NCBI RefSeq assembly: GCF_902498995.1
Contig: NZ_CABVLY010000006.1
Location: 215,809-279,808 of the forward strand
Source of the DNA: Burkholderia anthina
Lineage (GTDB): Bacteria > Pseudomonadota > Gammaproteobacteria > Burkholderiales > Burkholderiaceae
Length of the DNA: 64,000 bases
Reading direction: 5' to 3'
Under the pieces are notes generated by a model, which was not told the origin of the DNA, ran no database searches, and saw only the letters and a list, made by a program, of their open reading frames with translations. Below, piece by piece: positions 44,048-53,975 of this stretch (position 1 is the first letter of the stretch; each line of letters opens with the position of its first letter). Position numbers and translations under genes: made by a program.

Positions 44048-44400
44048 AAAGAAAAAAATTATAACAGACAGTTGTCCGGTTTAGAACGGGTCATATGCAT
44101 TTTGTGGCCGTTCTTGTGAAATTTTTCGACGAATGCGCCGATGACCGACGCTCAAACCGCATCGCAGCGAAGCCCTTCTCCCATTCCCGCCTCATCAAAA
44201 AGGACGATGGCCGTTTCGCCACGGATCGCTACCGTGCGCTTACCCGGCGCGAGCGCGGTGCGCACGGCGGATCGTCCGGCCGCACGTCGATCGACGCGAC
44301 CCATCCGCGCTTCGCCGCATCGTGCGGAAAGCGCCGGCAGCGGTCCCGATCGCCACCGCGATCGCGACTTCCCGTAACAGTCTCCGACAAAGGCCAGTGA
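44048..44400. other. 353-bp intergenic region, tRNA-Pro to the phosphatase pseudogene
   Basis: A 101-codon plus-strand frame exists, but it has no ribosome-binding site and shuffled, Arg-rich composition typical of shadow frames. No promoter, repeat or RNA could be supported. Confidence 0.4.
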
Positions 44401-45277
44401 ATGAACCAGAAAAACAAAATTTCCCGTAGACATTTTCTTCGGCTGGGTGCCGGCACGTTGGGCCTCGCGCTCGGAAGCACGTCGCTGCTGTCCGCGTGCG
44501 GCGGCGACTCGATCTCGGTCGCCCCGGTCACGACGCCCAGACTCGGTTCGGCGGCGAACTTTCGTGACGCCGCGGGCCCCGATGGAACGGGCTACGCGAC
44601 GGCAAGCGGCGCAGCGATGAAAAAGGCGTGATCTACCGGTCGTCGGCGCTCGCGTTGTCCGCTGCCGACGTTGCGACGGTCGGCACGCTCGGCATCACGC
44701 GGGTCTGCGACCTGCGCACGACAGCCGAAATCCACGCGCAGCCGGATGTGCCGCTGGCCGGCGCCACATGGCAGAACCTCAACGTGCTCGGCGTCACCGA
44801 TATCGGTCCGCTTCCGACCAACGGCGCGACCGCAACAGCCTTCATGCAGGACATGTACCGGGCGTTCGTGACGACGGAAACGGCGCGGACGAGTTACCAC
44901 GCGCTATTCGCCGGTTTTGCCGCGTCCGGCGGCAATCTCGTCTTTCACTGCACGGCCGGCAAGGATCGCACCGGCTGGGCAGCGGCCATTCTGCAAACGA
45001 TCGTCGGCGTCCAGCAGCAGACGATTTTCGCGGATTACCTGCTGACCAACATGTACAGCGCGTCCGAAATCGCCGCCTATGTCGCGCAGGCGCGGAAAAG
45101 TGGCGGAGAGGATGCGGCCGACATGATGGCCGCGCTGCAGGGCGCGCAAACGGCCTACCTGCAAGCGGCATACGATCAGGCCGCCACGTCGTACGGGTCG
45201 ATGGCATCGTCATCGACAGCGGCCTGCAACTCGACCAGGCAACGCAGAATGCGATCCGGCAGCGCCTGCTGGTCTGA
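44401..45277 (+). pseudogene. Tat-exported protein tyrosine phosphatase lipoprotein, broken by two frameshifts
   Basis: The N-terminus (MNQKNKISRRHFLRLGAG) is a twin-arginine signal with lipobox LSAC. A Y_phosphatase3/IphP-like domain follows, with SAANFRDAAGPDG in the first frame and HCTAGKDRTGWA (CX5R active site) in the second. The frame shifts near 44622 (AAAAAGGCGTG; one G missing before GVIYRSSAL) and again near 45191 (TACGGGTCGAT; one G missing), after which the C-terminus IDSGLQLDQATQNAIRQRLLV continues. Restoring one G at each place gives 292 residues. Both lesions are single-base losses in G runs, so sequencing error is as likely as true decay. Confidence 0.85.
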
Positions 45278-45519
45278 TCGCCCCCCGCCGGCGAAATAGC
45301 AAAATCGCCCCATTGCCGCCCCCGAATCGGTCGCGAGGTTCGGCCGATGCGTAACCCGGCACCGGCCAACAGCGTGTTGACGCCAGGTTCGCCGATCCGG
45401 CGCCGGGCGGGTTGCCATCTCGAAAACAAAAACCAAACGACCGTTTGATCCCGTCGCCCCGCAGCCGCGAAGCCTTTGTCCTGCCGCGCGCGGGCCGGTC
45501 CCGCTCCGGCTCCCGCTGT

Positions 45520-45548
45520 TTGGTAACGCCGCTCTAGCGCGCTATGAC
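45520..45548 (+). promoter_or_regulatory. Possible sigma-70 promoter for the duplicated lipoprotein gene
   Basis: TTGGTA, 17-bp spacer, TATGAC, 79 bp before the ATG at 45627. Both boxes are imperfect. The rest of 45278-45626 shows nothing recognisable. Confidence 0.4.
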
Positions 45549-45626
45549 ACACTGCACGGCATCGACGTCCGCGCCGTGCATCGGCCCCGCGCGTTCGTCG
45601 ATCACGACAAGACATGGAGACAGACG

Positions 45627-47837
45627 ATGCGGAATGCGGTCCGGCGCGGCCATCGCTCGCCTTTGGCAATTTTCGACTGGATGTTCGGCCCGCGGCGCGC
45701 GGCCATTTCGATTTCACATGGCGCGCCCCGTGCGCTCGGCTGCAGCGCGCTTGCGCTCGCGCTGCTCTGCGCCGGCTGTGCGGAACCTGCCGCGCAGCGC
45801 GACGGCAACGCATCGAGCGCGTCGACGAAGATCGAACGCGCAAAAGCCGAACGTCTCGCGCAAGAACAGCAGATCGCTCGCGCCGTACCGTCGCTCGCAT
45901 CGATCAGCCTCACGCAGCCGCGCCCCCTTACGCTGCGCGACTCGGGTCAGAGCGGTGCGATGACGTTTCTGCGCGACGTCGATTTTCGCATCGTCAATAA
46001 CCTCGGCTTCTTCATCCATCAGTTATCCGCAACACTCGTGCCGACGCAGGCCGGCGCGCCGATCGTGTTCGACGATCCGACGAGCTTCGAGATCGACGTG
46101 CACGAGGGCGCCGTCACGCTCGACAACGCGAAACTGACGGCGCTGTTCAATACGTACATCTTCGGTTATCGCTACGCGCCGCTGCGCAAGCTCGTCGTAT
46201 CGGCCGGCGACGGCGTGATCCATCTGCAAGGCGAGATGCAGCGCGACGGCTGGGTACCGTTCTCGCTGACCGGCACGCTCGCGATCCGCGACGGCAGCCA
46301 GCTCGTGTTCCACCCGACCGGCGTGCGCGTATCGGGCATCAACGCACAGCCGGTGATGCGCGCAGCCAACGTGAAGATGGCCGATCTGCTGAAGGTGGAA
46401 ACGCCGATCGCGCGACTCGCCGGCGACGACCTCGTGATGTCGGTCGACAAGCTGATGCCGCCGCCGCGGCTGAAGATCAGGATCACCGCGCTGCGCGTGA
46501 CGCCGGCCGGCCTCGACCTGACGCTCGACGACGGCACGCACGCCGGCTTCGCGCTGCCCGCGAACGCACCGCAACAGGCAATGTACATTCGCGGCGGCGA
46601 CGTGAAGTTCATGCGCTCGATGCCGATGAACGCCGATATCCTGATCGGCCCCGTCGATCCGACCCAGCGTAACCAGAACTTCGTGTTCGACCTGTACCAC
46701 TACCGCGATCAGGTGTCGGCCGGCTATTTCAATTTCAACGAAAACGGCGCGATGACGATCCGGATGCCGTCGTACGCGGGCCCGGCAAGCGGCGCGCCGC
46801 TCGGCAATGCAGCCGCTCGCCTGAACGACAGTTTTCTCACCGCACAACAGAACGCGCTACACGATTCGCGCCAGCACTGGGAAGCGTTTGCGCTCGCGGC
46901 CAGCGCCACGCAGCCGGGCATGCAGAAAGTCGCGATGCGGCGTTCGTCGACGACCCCGTTCAACGAACGGCACGTGTCGAACCGCAACCCGACGATCCAT
47001 CTGCACAACGTCGACTTCAACCTGTCCGGCGACATCGGCTTCCATGTCGAGGATCTCGACGCGCTACTCGTTGCGAAACGCCCCGGCGAACCGGTCGACC
47101 TCGACGATCCGAACCAGTACGACATCCACATTCTCGGCGGTACGGTCGTCGAGTCGTGGAAGGCGATGTCGGCGCTCTTCAACAATTATCTGCTCGACTA
47201 CTCGCCGCGCTCGCTGAACGACCTGCAATTGAGCGCGGACGGCCAGGATCTGCGCGTCCAGGGCGGCATCAAGCTGTGGAATCACGTACCGGGCGTATGG
47301 CTGCCGACCGACATGCAGGGCTCCCTGTCGGTGCTGGACGACCGGCACCTCGCATTCAAGCCGTCACAGGTGTCGGTGCTCGGCGTCCCGCAGGCAAAGC
47401 TGTTGCGCTCGCTCGGCATCGAGCTCGCGTCGCTGACGCCGCTGCAGCGCCGCGGCGCCGAATTGCGCGGCGACACGCTCGTGCTCGACCAGTACACCGT
47501 GTTTCCGCCGCCGATGCTCAACGGCAAGCTCGGTCAGGCGACGGTCGAACGCGACGGGCTGCGCCTCACGTTCCGGCGCGCCGCCGACGCGCCGGCGCCG
47601 AAGCGGCCGCAGATCGACGCGCCGAGCTACATGTGGATGGAAGGCGGCGACATGAAGATGTTCAACGTGCTCGAACTCAACGTGCGCGCGTTGATCCGGA
47701 ACTCGGCCGCGACCGGCCCGATGCGCTTCGATCTCTACGGCTATCGCAGCCAGGTCGCGCAGGGGTCGGTGCGGATGCTGCCGGACGGCACGCTGGTCGT
47801 CGACATGGGGCAGCCGAATCCGCTCGCGTCGCGCTGA
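45627..47837 (+). CDS. Large lipoprotein with two tandem homologous domains, unknown function
   Basis: GGAG lies seven bases before the ATG at 45627 (736 residues). A long basic N-region leads to a hydrophobic helix and lipobox CAGC (cysteine about residue 51). Two copies of a roughly 280-residue module follow (about 105-390 and 455-730): FLRDVDFRIVNNLGFFIHQL against HLHNVDFNLSGDIGFHVEDL, ALFNTYIFGYRYAPL against ALFNNYLLDYSPRSL, and paired MYIRGGDVKFM / MWMEGGDMKMF ends. The beta-rich alternation suggests a lipid-binding or structural envelope fold, but no family is recognised. Confidence 0.82.
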   Translation: MRNAVRRGHRSPLAIFDWMFGPRRAAISISHGAPRALGCSALALALLCAGCAEPAAQRDGNASSASTKIERAKAERLAQEQQIARAVPSLASISLTQPRPLTLRDSGQSGAMTFLRDVDFRIVNNLGFFIHQLSATLVPTQAGAPIVFDDPTSFEIDVHEGAVTLDNAKLTALFNTYIFGYRYAPLRKLVVSAGDGVIHLQGEMQRDGWVPFSLTGTLAIRDGSQLVFHPTGVRVSGINAQPVMRAANVKMADLLKVETPIARLAGDDLVMSVDKLMPPPRLKIRITALRVTPAGLDLTLDDGTHAGFALPANAPQQAMYIRGGDVKFMRSMPMNADILIGPVDPTQRNQNFVFDLYHYRDQVSAGYFNFNENGAMTIRMPSYAGPASGAPLGNAAARLNDSFLTAQQNALHDSRQHWEAFALAASATQPGMQKVAMRRSSTTPFNERHVSNRNPTIHLHNVDFNLSGDIGFHVEDLDALLVAKRPGEPVDLDDPNQYDIHILGGTVVESWKAMSALFNNYLLDYSPRSLNDLQLSADGQDLRVQGGIKLWNHVPGVWLPTDMQGSLSVLDDRHLAFKPSQVSVLGVPQAKLLRSLGIELASLTPLQRRGAELRGDTLVLDQYTVFPPPMLNGKLGQATVERDGLRLTFRRAADAPAPKRPQIDAPSYMWMEGGDMKMFNVLELNVRALIRNSAATGPMRFDLYGYRSQVAQGSVRMLPDGTLVVDMGQPNPLASR

Positions 47838-47859
47838 CGAGCGCGGCCCGCATGCGTGA

Positions 47860-47900
47860 AAAAGCCCGGTGGCGCTTCGTTCGCCAACTGGGCTTTTCCG
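47860..47900. terminator. Bidirectional terminator between the lipoprotein gene and merR
   Basis: AAAAAGCCCGGTGGCG and CGCCAACTGGGCTTTT pair (a few mismatches) around CTTCGTT. It closes both convergent units. Confidence 0.8.
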
Positions 47901-47922
47901 GGTTCCGATTCGAGCATCTCGC

Positions 47923-48336
47923 TCAGTCGTGCTTCAGTCCGTCGATCACGTCGAGCAGCGCCTGCCGCAATGCGACTACGTCGACCGTCGTCCCCGGCTT
48001 GCCCGGCGCGCGCACATCGGCGGCCGATGCTTCGGGGTCGGCCAGTGCCGCAGCAGCGCGTTCGCCGCCGGGCGAATCGAGCCGGTTGCGCGCCCCGTTG
48101 ATCGTGAACCCCTGTTCGTACAGCAACTCGCGAATCCGCCGGATCAGCAGCACTTCGTGGTGCTGATAGTACCGGCGGTTGCCGCGGCGCTTCACCGGCC
48201 GCAACTGCGTGAATTCCTGTTCCCAATAACGCAGCACGTGCGGCTTGACCCCGCATAGTTCGCTGACTTCACCGATCGTGAAGTAGCGCTTCGCGGGAAT
48301 CGGAGGCAAGACGACTTTCTCAACCGTAGTGGTCAT
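47923..48336 (-). CDS. MerR-family transcriptional regulator
   Basis: The 137-residue protein has the MerR winged helix: KRYFTIGEVSELCGVKPHVLRYWEQEF (in part, residues 16-42) and RRGNRRYYQHHEVLLIRRIRELLYEQG. The C-terminal 45 residues are low-complexity with no metal-binding cysteines, so it is not a metal sensor. It follows ihfA by 61 bp, a conserved arrangement in beta- and gammaproteobacteria; the target is unknown. Confidence 0.92.
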   Translation of the reverse strand: MTTTVEKVVLPPIPAKRYFTIGEVSELCGVKPHVLRYWEQEFTQLRPVKRRGNRRYYQHHEVLLIRRIRELLYEQGFTINGARNRLDSPGGERAAAALADPEASAADVRAPGKPGTTVDVVALRQALLDVIDGLKHD

Positions 48337-48397
48337 CGTCGGTTAACCGTCGGTAAAGGGTGCGCGGCGGCCGCGCGGAGACGTCGGCGCGCGGGCT

Positions 48398-48784
48398 TTA
48401 CTCCGCGCCGTTTTCGACCAGCGCCTTCAGCTTCTGGCTTGCGTGGAAGGTTACCACCCGGCGGGCCGCGATCGGAATCGCCTCGCCCGTTTTCGGATTG
48501 CGGCCCGGACGCTGCGGCTTGTCGCGCAGCTGGAAGTTGCCGAACCCCGACAGCTTGACGCTTTCACCGTTTTCAAGCGCGTCGCGGATCACTTCGAAGA
48601 ACGCCTCGACCATGTCCTTCGCTTCACGCTTGTTCAGCCCGACGCTGTCGAACAGCAGCTCCGCCAGTTCCGCTTTCGTCAGCGTCGGCGTCTCGGTGGA
48701 CGCCGGCGCCGAAGCGTCGCGGTTCATGGCGCTGCGTTGCGCCGTCAGGAGGGCTTCGAATTCACTCGAGGTCATGTCGTTCAT
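48398..48784 (-). CDS. ihfA: Integration host factor subunit alpha
   Basis: The 128-residue protein has the HU/IHF fold with [30 protein letters not shown] (in part), the signature [22 protein letters not shown] and the DNA-intercalating proline in the beta arm. An extra 34-residue hydrophilic N-terminal extension ([20 protein letters not shown]) precedes the segment where E. coli IhfA begins. Alternative ATGs at 48793 and 48775 differ by three residues. IHF bends DNA and assists sigma-54 promoters, as proposed twice in this window. It is downstream of pheT. Confidence 0.93.
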   Translation of the reverse strand: MNDMTSSEFEALLTAQRSAMNRDASAPASTETPTLTKAELAELLFDSVGLNKREAKDMVEAFFEVIRDALENGESVKLSGFGNFQLRDKPQRPGRNPKTGEAIPIAARRVVTFHASQKLKALVENGAE

Positions 48785-48825
48785 ATCTGCCATACAGCGC
48801 GTTAAACCAAAACTCACGATGGGGA

Positions 48826-48850
48826 AAAGCCACCCGCGAACGGGCGGCTC
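48826..48850 (-). terminator. Hairpin between pheT and ihfA
   Basis: Read leftwards GCCGCCCG-TTCG-CGGGTGGC-TTTT: an 8-bp stem with one wobble pair and a short U-tract. Likely a partial terminator. Confidence 0.6.
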
Positions 48851-48856
48851 CTCTCC

Positions 48857-51286
48857 TTAGCCGCGCAGACGCGCACCAGCACGAGCCATCCGCTCAACCA
48901 GCGTCTGGATCGCCTGATCGACGACCTCGTCCTGTAGCGTGCCAGCCGCGTCCTGCAGCGTCACGCGGAAGGCAAGGCTCTTCTCGTGCGCGGCAAGACC
49001 ACCGGAAGTATTTGATTTTGCACGAAATTCGTCGAAGAGTACAACCTTCTGAACGAATCGGCAGGCGTCTTCGGCCAGCGCCTTCTTCATTTCGTCGAAA
49101 AGTGCCTGAACCTCGACTGCCTGATCGACCACAACGGCGATATCGCGGCGAACCGGCGGGAATTTCGACACGTCGGTCGGCGCCGGCAGCGCACGCGCGA
49201 TCAGCGCGTCCGCGTCGATTTCGAACATCATCGGCGCGTGCGGCAGCTCGTACTTCTGCATCAGGCGCGGGTGCAGCTCGCCGATCCAGCCGACCACGCG
49301 ACCATCGATTTCGATACGCGCACTGCGGCCCGGATGGAGGGCCGGATGTTCGGCCTTCACGAAGCGCGCAGCAGCCGGCGCGAGCAGCGCCTCGAGATCG
49401 CCCTTCACGTCGAAGAAATCGACCGCGCGGGTAGCCACGCCCCATTGCTCGTCGACCGCCGGCCCGTAAGCCAGTGCGCCGACACGCTTCGGTTGCGTGT
49501 AGCCTTCGACCGTCAGCTCGCCCGCCTTCATCGACGGATCGGCGAGGAACACGCGGCCGGCCTCGAACACGCGCACGCGATCCGCGCGACGGTTCAGGTT
49601 GTGGCGCAGCACCGAGATCAGGCTGCCGAACAGCGTCGTGCGCATCACCGAAAGCTGGCTCGCGATCGGGTTCAGCAGGCGGATCGGGTTGTCGTTGCCG
49701 GCGAAATCGTGCTCCCACTCTGCATCGACAAAGCTGAAGTTGACCGTTTCCGCATAGTCGCGCGCCGCGAGCGCATGACGGATGTCGTGAATCGAACGTC
49801 GCGTCTCGTTGGTCGCACGCATCTCGCTCGTCGCGACCGGCGGACGTGCCGGGATCTTCTCGAAACCGTAGATGCGCGCCACTTCCTCGATCAGGTCTTC
49901 CTCGATCTCGATGTCGAAGCGGTGCGACGGCGGCGTGACCAGGAACGCGTCGTCGTCACGCTCGAACGGCAGGCCGAGGCGCGTGAAGATGTTCGCGATC
50001 TCGTCGGCATCGATCTTCACGCCGATGATGCGGTTCGCGCGCGACACGCGCATCTTCACCGGCGCGCGCTGCGGCAGGTTCACCGCCTGATCGTCGACCG
50101 GGCCGGCCTTGCCGCCGCAGATGTCGAGAATCAGCTGCGTGATGCGCTCGACGTGCTCGACAGTCGTCGCGTAGTCGACGCCGCGCTCGAAGCGATGGGC
50201 CGCATCGGTCGAGAAGTTGTACTTGCGCGCACGGCCGCGAATGCTGTCCGGCCACCAGAACGCCGCTTCCAGGTAGATGTTGGCCGTATCGAGCGTGACG
50301 GCCGTGCTGTCGCCGCCCATGATGCCCGCGAGGCTCTCGACCTGATGATCGTCAGCGATCACGCCGACCGTTTCGTCGAGTTCGACGGTGTTGCCGTTCA
50401 GCAGCTTCAGCGACTCGCCACGCTTGCCCCAGCGCACCTCGATGCCGCCGTGGATCTTGTCCAGATCGAACACGTGCGACGGACGGCCAAGCTCGAACAT
50501 CACATAGTTCGAAATGTCGACGAGCGCCGACACGCTGCGCTGACCCGAACGCTCGAGGCGCTCGACCATCCACTGCGGCGTCTTCGCGCGCGCATTCACG
50601 CCACGGATCACGCGCCCGGAGAAACGGCCGCACAGATCGGGCGCGGCAATGCGCACCGGCAGCGTCTCGTCGAGTTCGGCGCGCACCGGGCGGATGTCGA
50701 CCGGCGTCAGCGGCGCGCCGGTGATCGCGGCCGTCTCACGTGCGATGCCGAACACCGACAGGCAGTCGGCCTTGTTCGGCGTCAGCTTGATTTCGAAGAC
50801 CGTGTCGTCGAGATTGAGCGTATCGCGGATGTCCTGGCCGACCGGCGTGTCTTCCGGCAGGATCAGCAGGCCGCTGTGGTCTTCGGACAGTTTCAGCTCG
50901 CGTGCCGAGCACAGCATCCCCTGGCTCTCCACGCCGCGCAGCTTCGACAGCTTGATCGCGAACGGCTTGCCGCCCTCTTCTGCCGGCGGCAGTTCCGCGC
51001 CGACCAGCGCGACCGGCACCTTGATGCCGGGCGCCACGTTCGGCGCGCCGCACACGATGTTCAGCGTCGCGCCGGTGCCGGCGTCGACCTGGCAGACATT
51101 GAGCTTGTCCGCATCCGGATGCTTGACGACTTCGAGCACGCGGCCGACGACGATCTTCGACGTCGGCGGCGCGGCCTTGCTCAGCGATTCGACTTCGAGC
51201 CCCGCCATCGTCAGCGCGTGCGACAGTGCGTCGGTCGTCAGCTGCGGGTCGACAAAGGTTCTCAACCAGGATTCAGGGAATTGCAT
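48857..51286 (-). CDS. pheT: Phenylalanyl-tRNA synthetase beta subunit
   Basis: The 809-residue subunit starts [21 protein letters not shown]. It has the tRNA-binding (EMAP-like) domain (about 40-150), B3/B4 editing domain (about 210-370), B5 (about 400-475, [13 protein letters not shown]) and the C-terminal anticodon-binding FDX-ACB domain (about 710-805). It works as alpha2-beta2 with PheS, and edits Tyr-tRNA-Phe. It follows pheS by 95 bp. Length is normal. Confidence 0.97.
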   Translation of the reverse strand: MQFPESWLRTFVDPQLTTDALSHALTMAGLEVESLSKAAPPTSKIVVGRVLEVVKHPDADKLNVCQVDAGTGATLNIVCGAPNVAPGIKVPVALVGAELPPAEEGGKPFAIKLSKLRGVESQGMLCSARELKLSEDHSGLLILPEDTPVGQDIRDTLNLDDTVFEIKLTPNKADCLSVFGIARETAAITGAPLTPVDIRPVRAELDETLPVRIAAPDLCGRFSGRVIRGVNARAKTPQWMVERLERSGQRSVSALVDISNYVMFELGRPSHVFDLDKIHGGIEVRWGKRGESLKLLNGNTVELDETVGVIADDHQVESLAGIMGGDSTAVTLDTANIYLEAAFWWPDSIRGRARKYNFSTDAAHRFERGVDYATTVEHVERITQLILDICGGKAGPVDDQAVNLPQRAPVKMRVSRANRIIGVKIDADEIANIFTRLGLPFERDDDAFLVTPPSHRFDIEIEEDLIEEVARIYGFEKIPARPPVATSEMRATNETRRSIHDIRHALAARDYAETVNFSFVDAEWEHDFAGNDNPIRLLNPIASQLSVMRTTLFGSLISVLRHNLNRRADRVRVFEAGRVFLADPSMKAGELTVEGYTQPKRVGALAYGPAVDEQWGVATRAVDFFDVKGDLEALLAPAAARFVKAEHPALHPGRSARIEIDGRVVGWIGELHPRLMQKYELPHAPMMFEIDADALIARALPAPTDVSKFPPVRRDIAVVVDQAVEVQALFDEMKKALAEDACRFVQKVVLFDEFRAKSNTSGGLAAHEKSLAFRVTLQDAAGTLQDEVVDQAIQTLVERMARAGARLRG

Positions 51287-51381
51287 GGATGTCTACGTTC
51301 GAAACAGGTTAGATCGACGCCCGGGCCCCGCGGAAACGTCCGGCGGGGCATGCGCGGGCACATGTCGGCACGGCGCGTGCG

Positions 51382-52395
51382 TTATGCGAACTGGCGCAGG
51401 AAACGCAGGTCGTTCTCGAAGAACAGCCGGAGATCCTGGACGCCGTAGCGCAGCATCGTCAGGCGCTCGAGGCCGCTGCCGAACGCGAAGCCGATGTAGC
51501 GCTCGGGATCGAGGCCCATGTTGCGGATCACGGTCGGATGCACCTGCCCCGAGCCGGAGATCTCGAGCCACTTGCCGGCATTCTTGCCGTGCTCGAACAT
51601 CATGTCGATCTCGGCCGACGGTTCCGTGAACGGGAAATACGACGGACGGAAGCGCACGAGGATGTCGTCGCGCTCGAAGAATTTCTTCAGGAAATCGGTA
51701 TAGACGCCCTTGAGGTCGGCGAAGCTGATGTTCTCGTCGATCCACAGCCCCTCGACCTGATTGAACATCGGCGAGTGGGTCGCATCGCTGTCGACGCGAT
51801 ACGTGCGGCCCGGCGCGATGACCTTGATCGGCGGACGGTTCATGCGCGCGTAACGCACCTGCATCGGGCTCGTGTGCGTGCGCAGCAGCAACTGGCGGCC
51901 GTCGGCATCCTTGCCTTCGACGTAGAAGGTGTCCTGCATCGAACGCGCCGGATGATTCTCCGGGCTGTTCAGCGACGTGAAGTTGTACCAGTCGGTCTCG
52001 ATTTCGGGACCGTCGGCCACGTCGAAACCGATCGAGCGGAAAATCTGTTCGACGCGTTCCCACGTGCGCATCACGGGGTGCAGGCTGCCTGCACCGGCAC
52101 CGCGACCCGGCAGCGTGACGTCGATCGCCTCGGCGGCGAGGCGCTGGTTCAGGAGTGCGTCGGCGAGCGCCTGGCGACGTGCGGTCAGCGCGGCTTCAAC
52201 CTGCTGCTTCGCGACGTTGATGCGTGCGCCTTCGGTCTTGCGTGCTTCGGGATCGAGCTTGCCGAGGCCCTTGAGCAACTCGGTCAGCGCACCCGACTTG
52301 CCGAGGAATCGTGCTTTCTCGTTTTCGAGCGTGGTGATGTCGGCAGCCTGTTCGAAGGACTGCTGCGCGTCGGCGACAATCTGGTCCAGATCCAT
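51382..52395 (-). CDS. pheS: Phenylalanyl-tRNA synthetase alpha subunit
   Basis: The ATG at 52395 gives 337 residues, the standard length, beginning [20 protein letters not shown]. An N-terminal coiled coil (1-100) is followed by the class II catalytic core: motif 1 [19 protein letters not shown], motif 2 with [18 protein letters not shown] (FHQ/FNQ-type) and motif 3 [17 protein letters not shown]. In E. coli pheST is controlled by attenuation; here the long spacer to rplT holds a terminator and a GC-rich repeat but no obvious Phe-rich leader peptide. Confidence 0.97.
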   Translation of the reverse strand: MDLDQIVADAQQSFEQAADITTLENEKARFLGKSGALTELLKGLGKLDPEARKTEGARINVAKQQVEAALTARRQALADALLNQRLAAEAIDVTLPGRGAGAGSLHPVMRTWERVEQIFRSIGFDVADGPEIETDWYNFTSLNSPENHPARSMQDTFYVEGKDADGRQLLLRTHTSPMQVRYARMNRPPIKVIAPGRTYRVDSDATHSPMFNQVEGLWIDENISFADLKGVYTDFLKKFFERDDILVRFRPSYFPFTEPSAEIDMMFEHGKNAGKWLEISGSGQVHPTVIRNMGLDPERYIGFAFGSGLERLTMLRYGVQDLRLFFENDLRFLRQFA

Positions 52396-52439
52396 AGATC
52401 CCATCATTTCCAACGTCATTCGATCTTGGCGTGCGAAAT

Positions 52440-52530
52440 CGCCCCGCCAAATAAAAAGCCCCCACGCTCGCTTCGTTCGCTGCCCCCCCGAGGGGGCGAT
52501 CGACCCTCTTGGGGCGGCCCGGCGAGGGCC
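52440..52530. repeat. GC-rich dyad repeat resembling a Burkholderiales intergenic element
   Basis: The spacer contains GCCCCCACGCTCGCTTCGTT, then GCTGCCCCCCCGAGGGGGCG, then CCCTCTTGGGGCGGCCCGGC: nested dyads with CCCCC/GGGGG arms. Similar CGCTCGCTTCGTTCGCT-CCCCCGAGGGGG sequences are widespread intergenic repeats in Burkholderia and relatives (from memory, not searched). Confidence 0.5.
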
Positions 52531-52533
52531 GAT

Positions 52534-52562
52534 AAAAAAGGGGCTCGGAAGAGCCCCGTTTT
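52534..52562 (-). terminator. Intrinsic terminator after rplT
   Basis: GGGGCTC-GGAA-GAGCCCC flanked by AAAAAA and GTTTTC; leftwards, six uridines follow the stem. It separates the ribosomal genes from pheST. Confidence 0.9.
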
Positions 52563-52625
52563 CGCTGCAGCGGCCGAGACTACCGGAACATCGCTGCAAC
52601 TAACCACGCAGTGCTAATTTCTCAA

Positions 52626-52985
52626 TTAGGCTGCAACGGCGGCTTTCACCTGCTTGACGATCGCAGCAAAAGCAGCCTTGTCGAACACCGCCATGTCGGC
52701 CAGGACCTTACGGTCGAGTTCGATCGACGCCTTCTTCAGGCCGTTGATGAACACGCTGTAGGTCATGTCGTGCTGGCGAACTGCCGCGTTGATACGCGTG
52801 ATCCACAGTGCGCGGAACACACGCTTCTTGTTGCGGCGATCGCGGTACGCGTACTGACCAGCGCGCATCACCGCTTGCTTGGCGATGCGATAGACGTTAT
52901 TGCGACGGCCGCGATAACCCTTGGCCAGGTTGATGATCTTCTTGTGGCGGGCCCGTGCGGTTACCCCACGTTTGACTCGAGGCAT
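52626..52985 (-). CDS. rplT: 50S ribosomal protein L20
   Basis: The 119-residue protein starts [20 protein letters not shown], the canonical L20 N-terminus, and continues [20 protein letters not shown] and the C-terminal globular domain ending KAAVAA. L20 binds 23S rRNA early in 50S assembly and in many bacteria represses its own operon. It follows rpmI by 30 bp. Confidence 0.98.
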
Positions 52986-53015
52986 GTTTCTCTCCTTAGA
53001 GTATCAGTTGAGGGG

Positions 53016-53213
53016 TTACGCGAACGGCAGCATCGCGCGGACGGAGTTCAGATCGGAATCATGAACTGCCGTTGCGCCGCGCAGGTGACGCTTGTTCTTC
53101 GTGGTTTTCTTGGTCAGGATGTGACGCTTGAAGGCTTGACCGCGCTTGACGGTACCGCCCGGACGCACCACGAAGCGCTTTGCAGCACTCTTCTTGGTCT
53201 TCATCTTAGGCAT
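53016..53213 (-). CDS. rpmI: 50S ribosomal protein L35
   Basis: The 65-residue basic protein begins [20 protein letters not shown] and contains [20 protein letters not shown], diagnostic for L35. The ATG at 53213 is the canonical start. 188 bp separate it from infC, with no obvious gene inside. Confidence 0.98.
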
Positions 53214-53401
53214 GACGAACAACTCCAGTTTATTAGATGGCGATGGGTGTGCGGTTGGCTTGCGCCCTTGACCCGCCCTTCGAAACCCAGTCCACTTGTG
53301 TACGGCGACCCGCTTGCGCAGCCGCCGTCATTGCTGGTGCGCCGCCCTGACCGGGCCACGCACCGAACCACTTACGAACCTGCGCGCATCGCGCAGGCCC
53401 G

Positions 53402-53926
53402 TTACTTCTTTTTCTTCGGCGAGAGCACCATGATCATCTGGCGCCCTTCCATCTTCGGCATCTGCTCAACCTGGCCGACTTCCTCGAGATCCGTGCGCAG
53501 ACGCTCAAGCATCCGCATACCGATCTCCTGGTGAGCCATTTCACGGCCGCGGAAACGCAACGTGATCTTCGTCTTGTCGCCCTCTTCGAGGAAGCGCACG
53601 AGGTTGCGAAGCTTGACGTTGTAATCCCCGTCATCGGTACCCGGGCGGAATTTGACTTCCTTCACCTGGATGACCTTCTGCTTCAGCTTCGCTTCGTGCT
53701 GCTTCTTGGACTCCTGATACTTGAACTTGCCGTAGTCCATCAGACGGCAGACCGGCGGAACCGCTTGCGGCGCGATTTCCACCAGATCGACATCCAGTTC
53801 TTCCGATTTACGGAAAGCATCAGCGAGTTTTACGATACCGAGCGGTTCGTTCTCGAGCCCGACCAGACGCACTTCCGGCGCAGTGATTTCACCGTTGATG
53901 CGATGCGACGACTTATCAGTAGCGAT
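53402..53926 (-). CDS. infC: Translation initiation factor IF-3, ATC start codon
   Basis: The only start giving the full IF-3 N-terminus is ATC at 53926 (ATC-GCT-ACT-GAT-AAG; mature [20 protein letters not shown]), eight bases after AGAGGA. The first ordinary codon, a GTG at 53872, would delete the first 18 residues. Known biology: infC uses AUU or another rare start so that IF-3 represses its own translation. The 174-residue protein has the N domain (to about 75), a lysine-rich linker and the C domain ([20 protein letters not shown] in part, [12 protein letters not shown]). Gene order thrS-infC-rpmI-rplT is conserved. Confidence 0.95.
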   Translation of the reverse strand: MATDKSSHRINGEITAPEVRLVGLENEPLGIVKLADAFRKSEELDVDLVEIAPQAVPPVCRLMDYGKFKYQESKKQHEAKLKQKVIQVKEVKFRPGTDDGDYNVKLRNLVRFLEEGDKTKITLRFRGREMAHQEIGMRMLERLRTDLEEVGQVEQMPKMEGRQMIMVLSPKKKK

Positions 53927-53975
53927 GTTACGTTTCCTCTAAAAATTAAAAAAACGAGCCGCGCTGCCAGGGCGG

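Noticed and set aside
44095..44400. 101-codon plus-strand frame before the phosphatase pseudogene
   Set aside because: No ribosome-binding site; composition of a random frame.
52563..52625. Phe-rich leader peptide (pheM-like) before pheST
   Set aside because: Only a three-codon ATG frame with a single Phe is present before the terminator.
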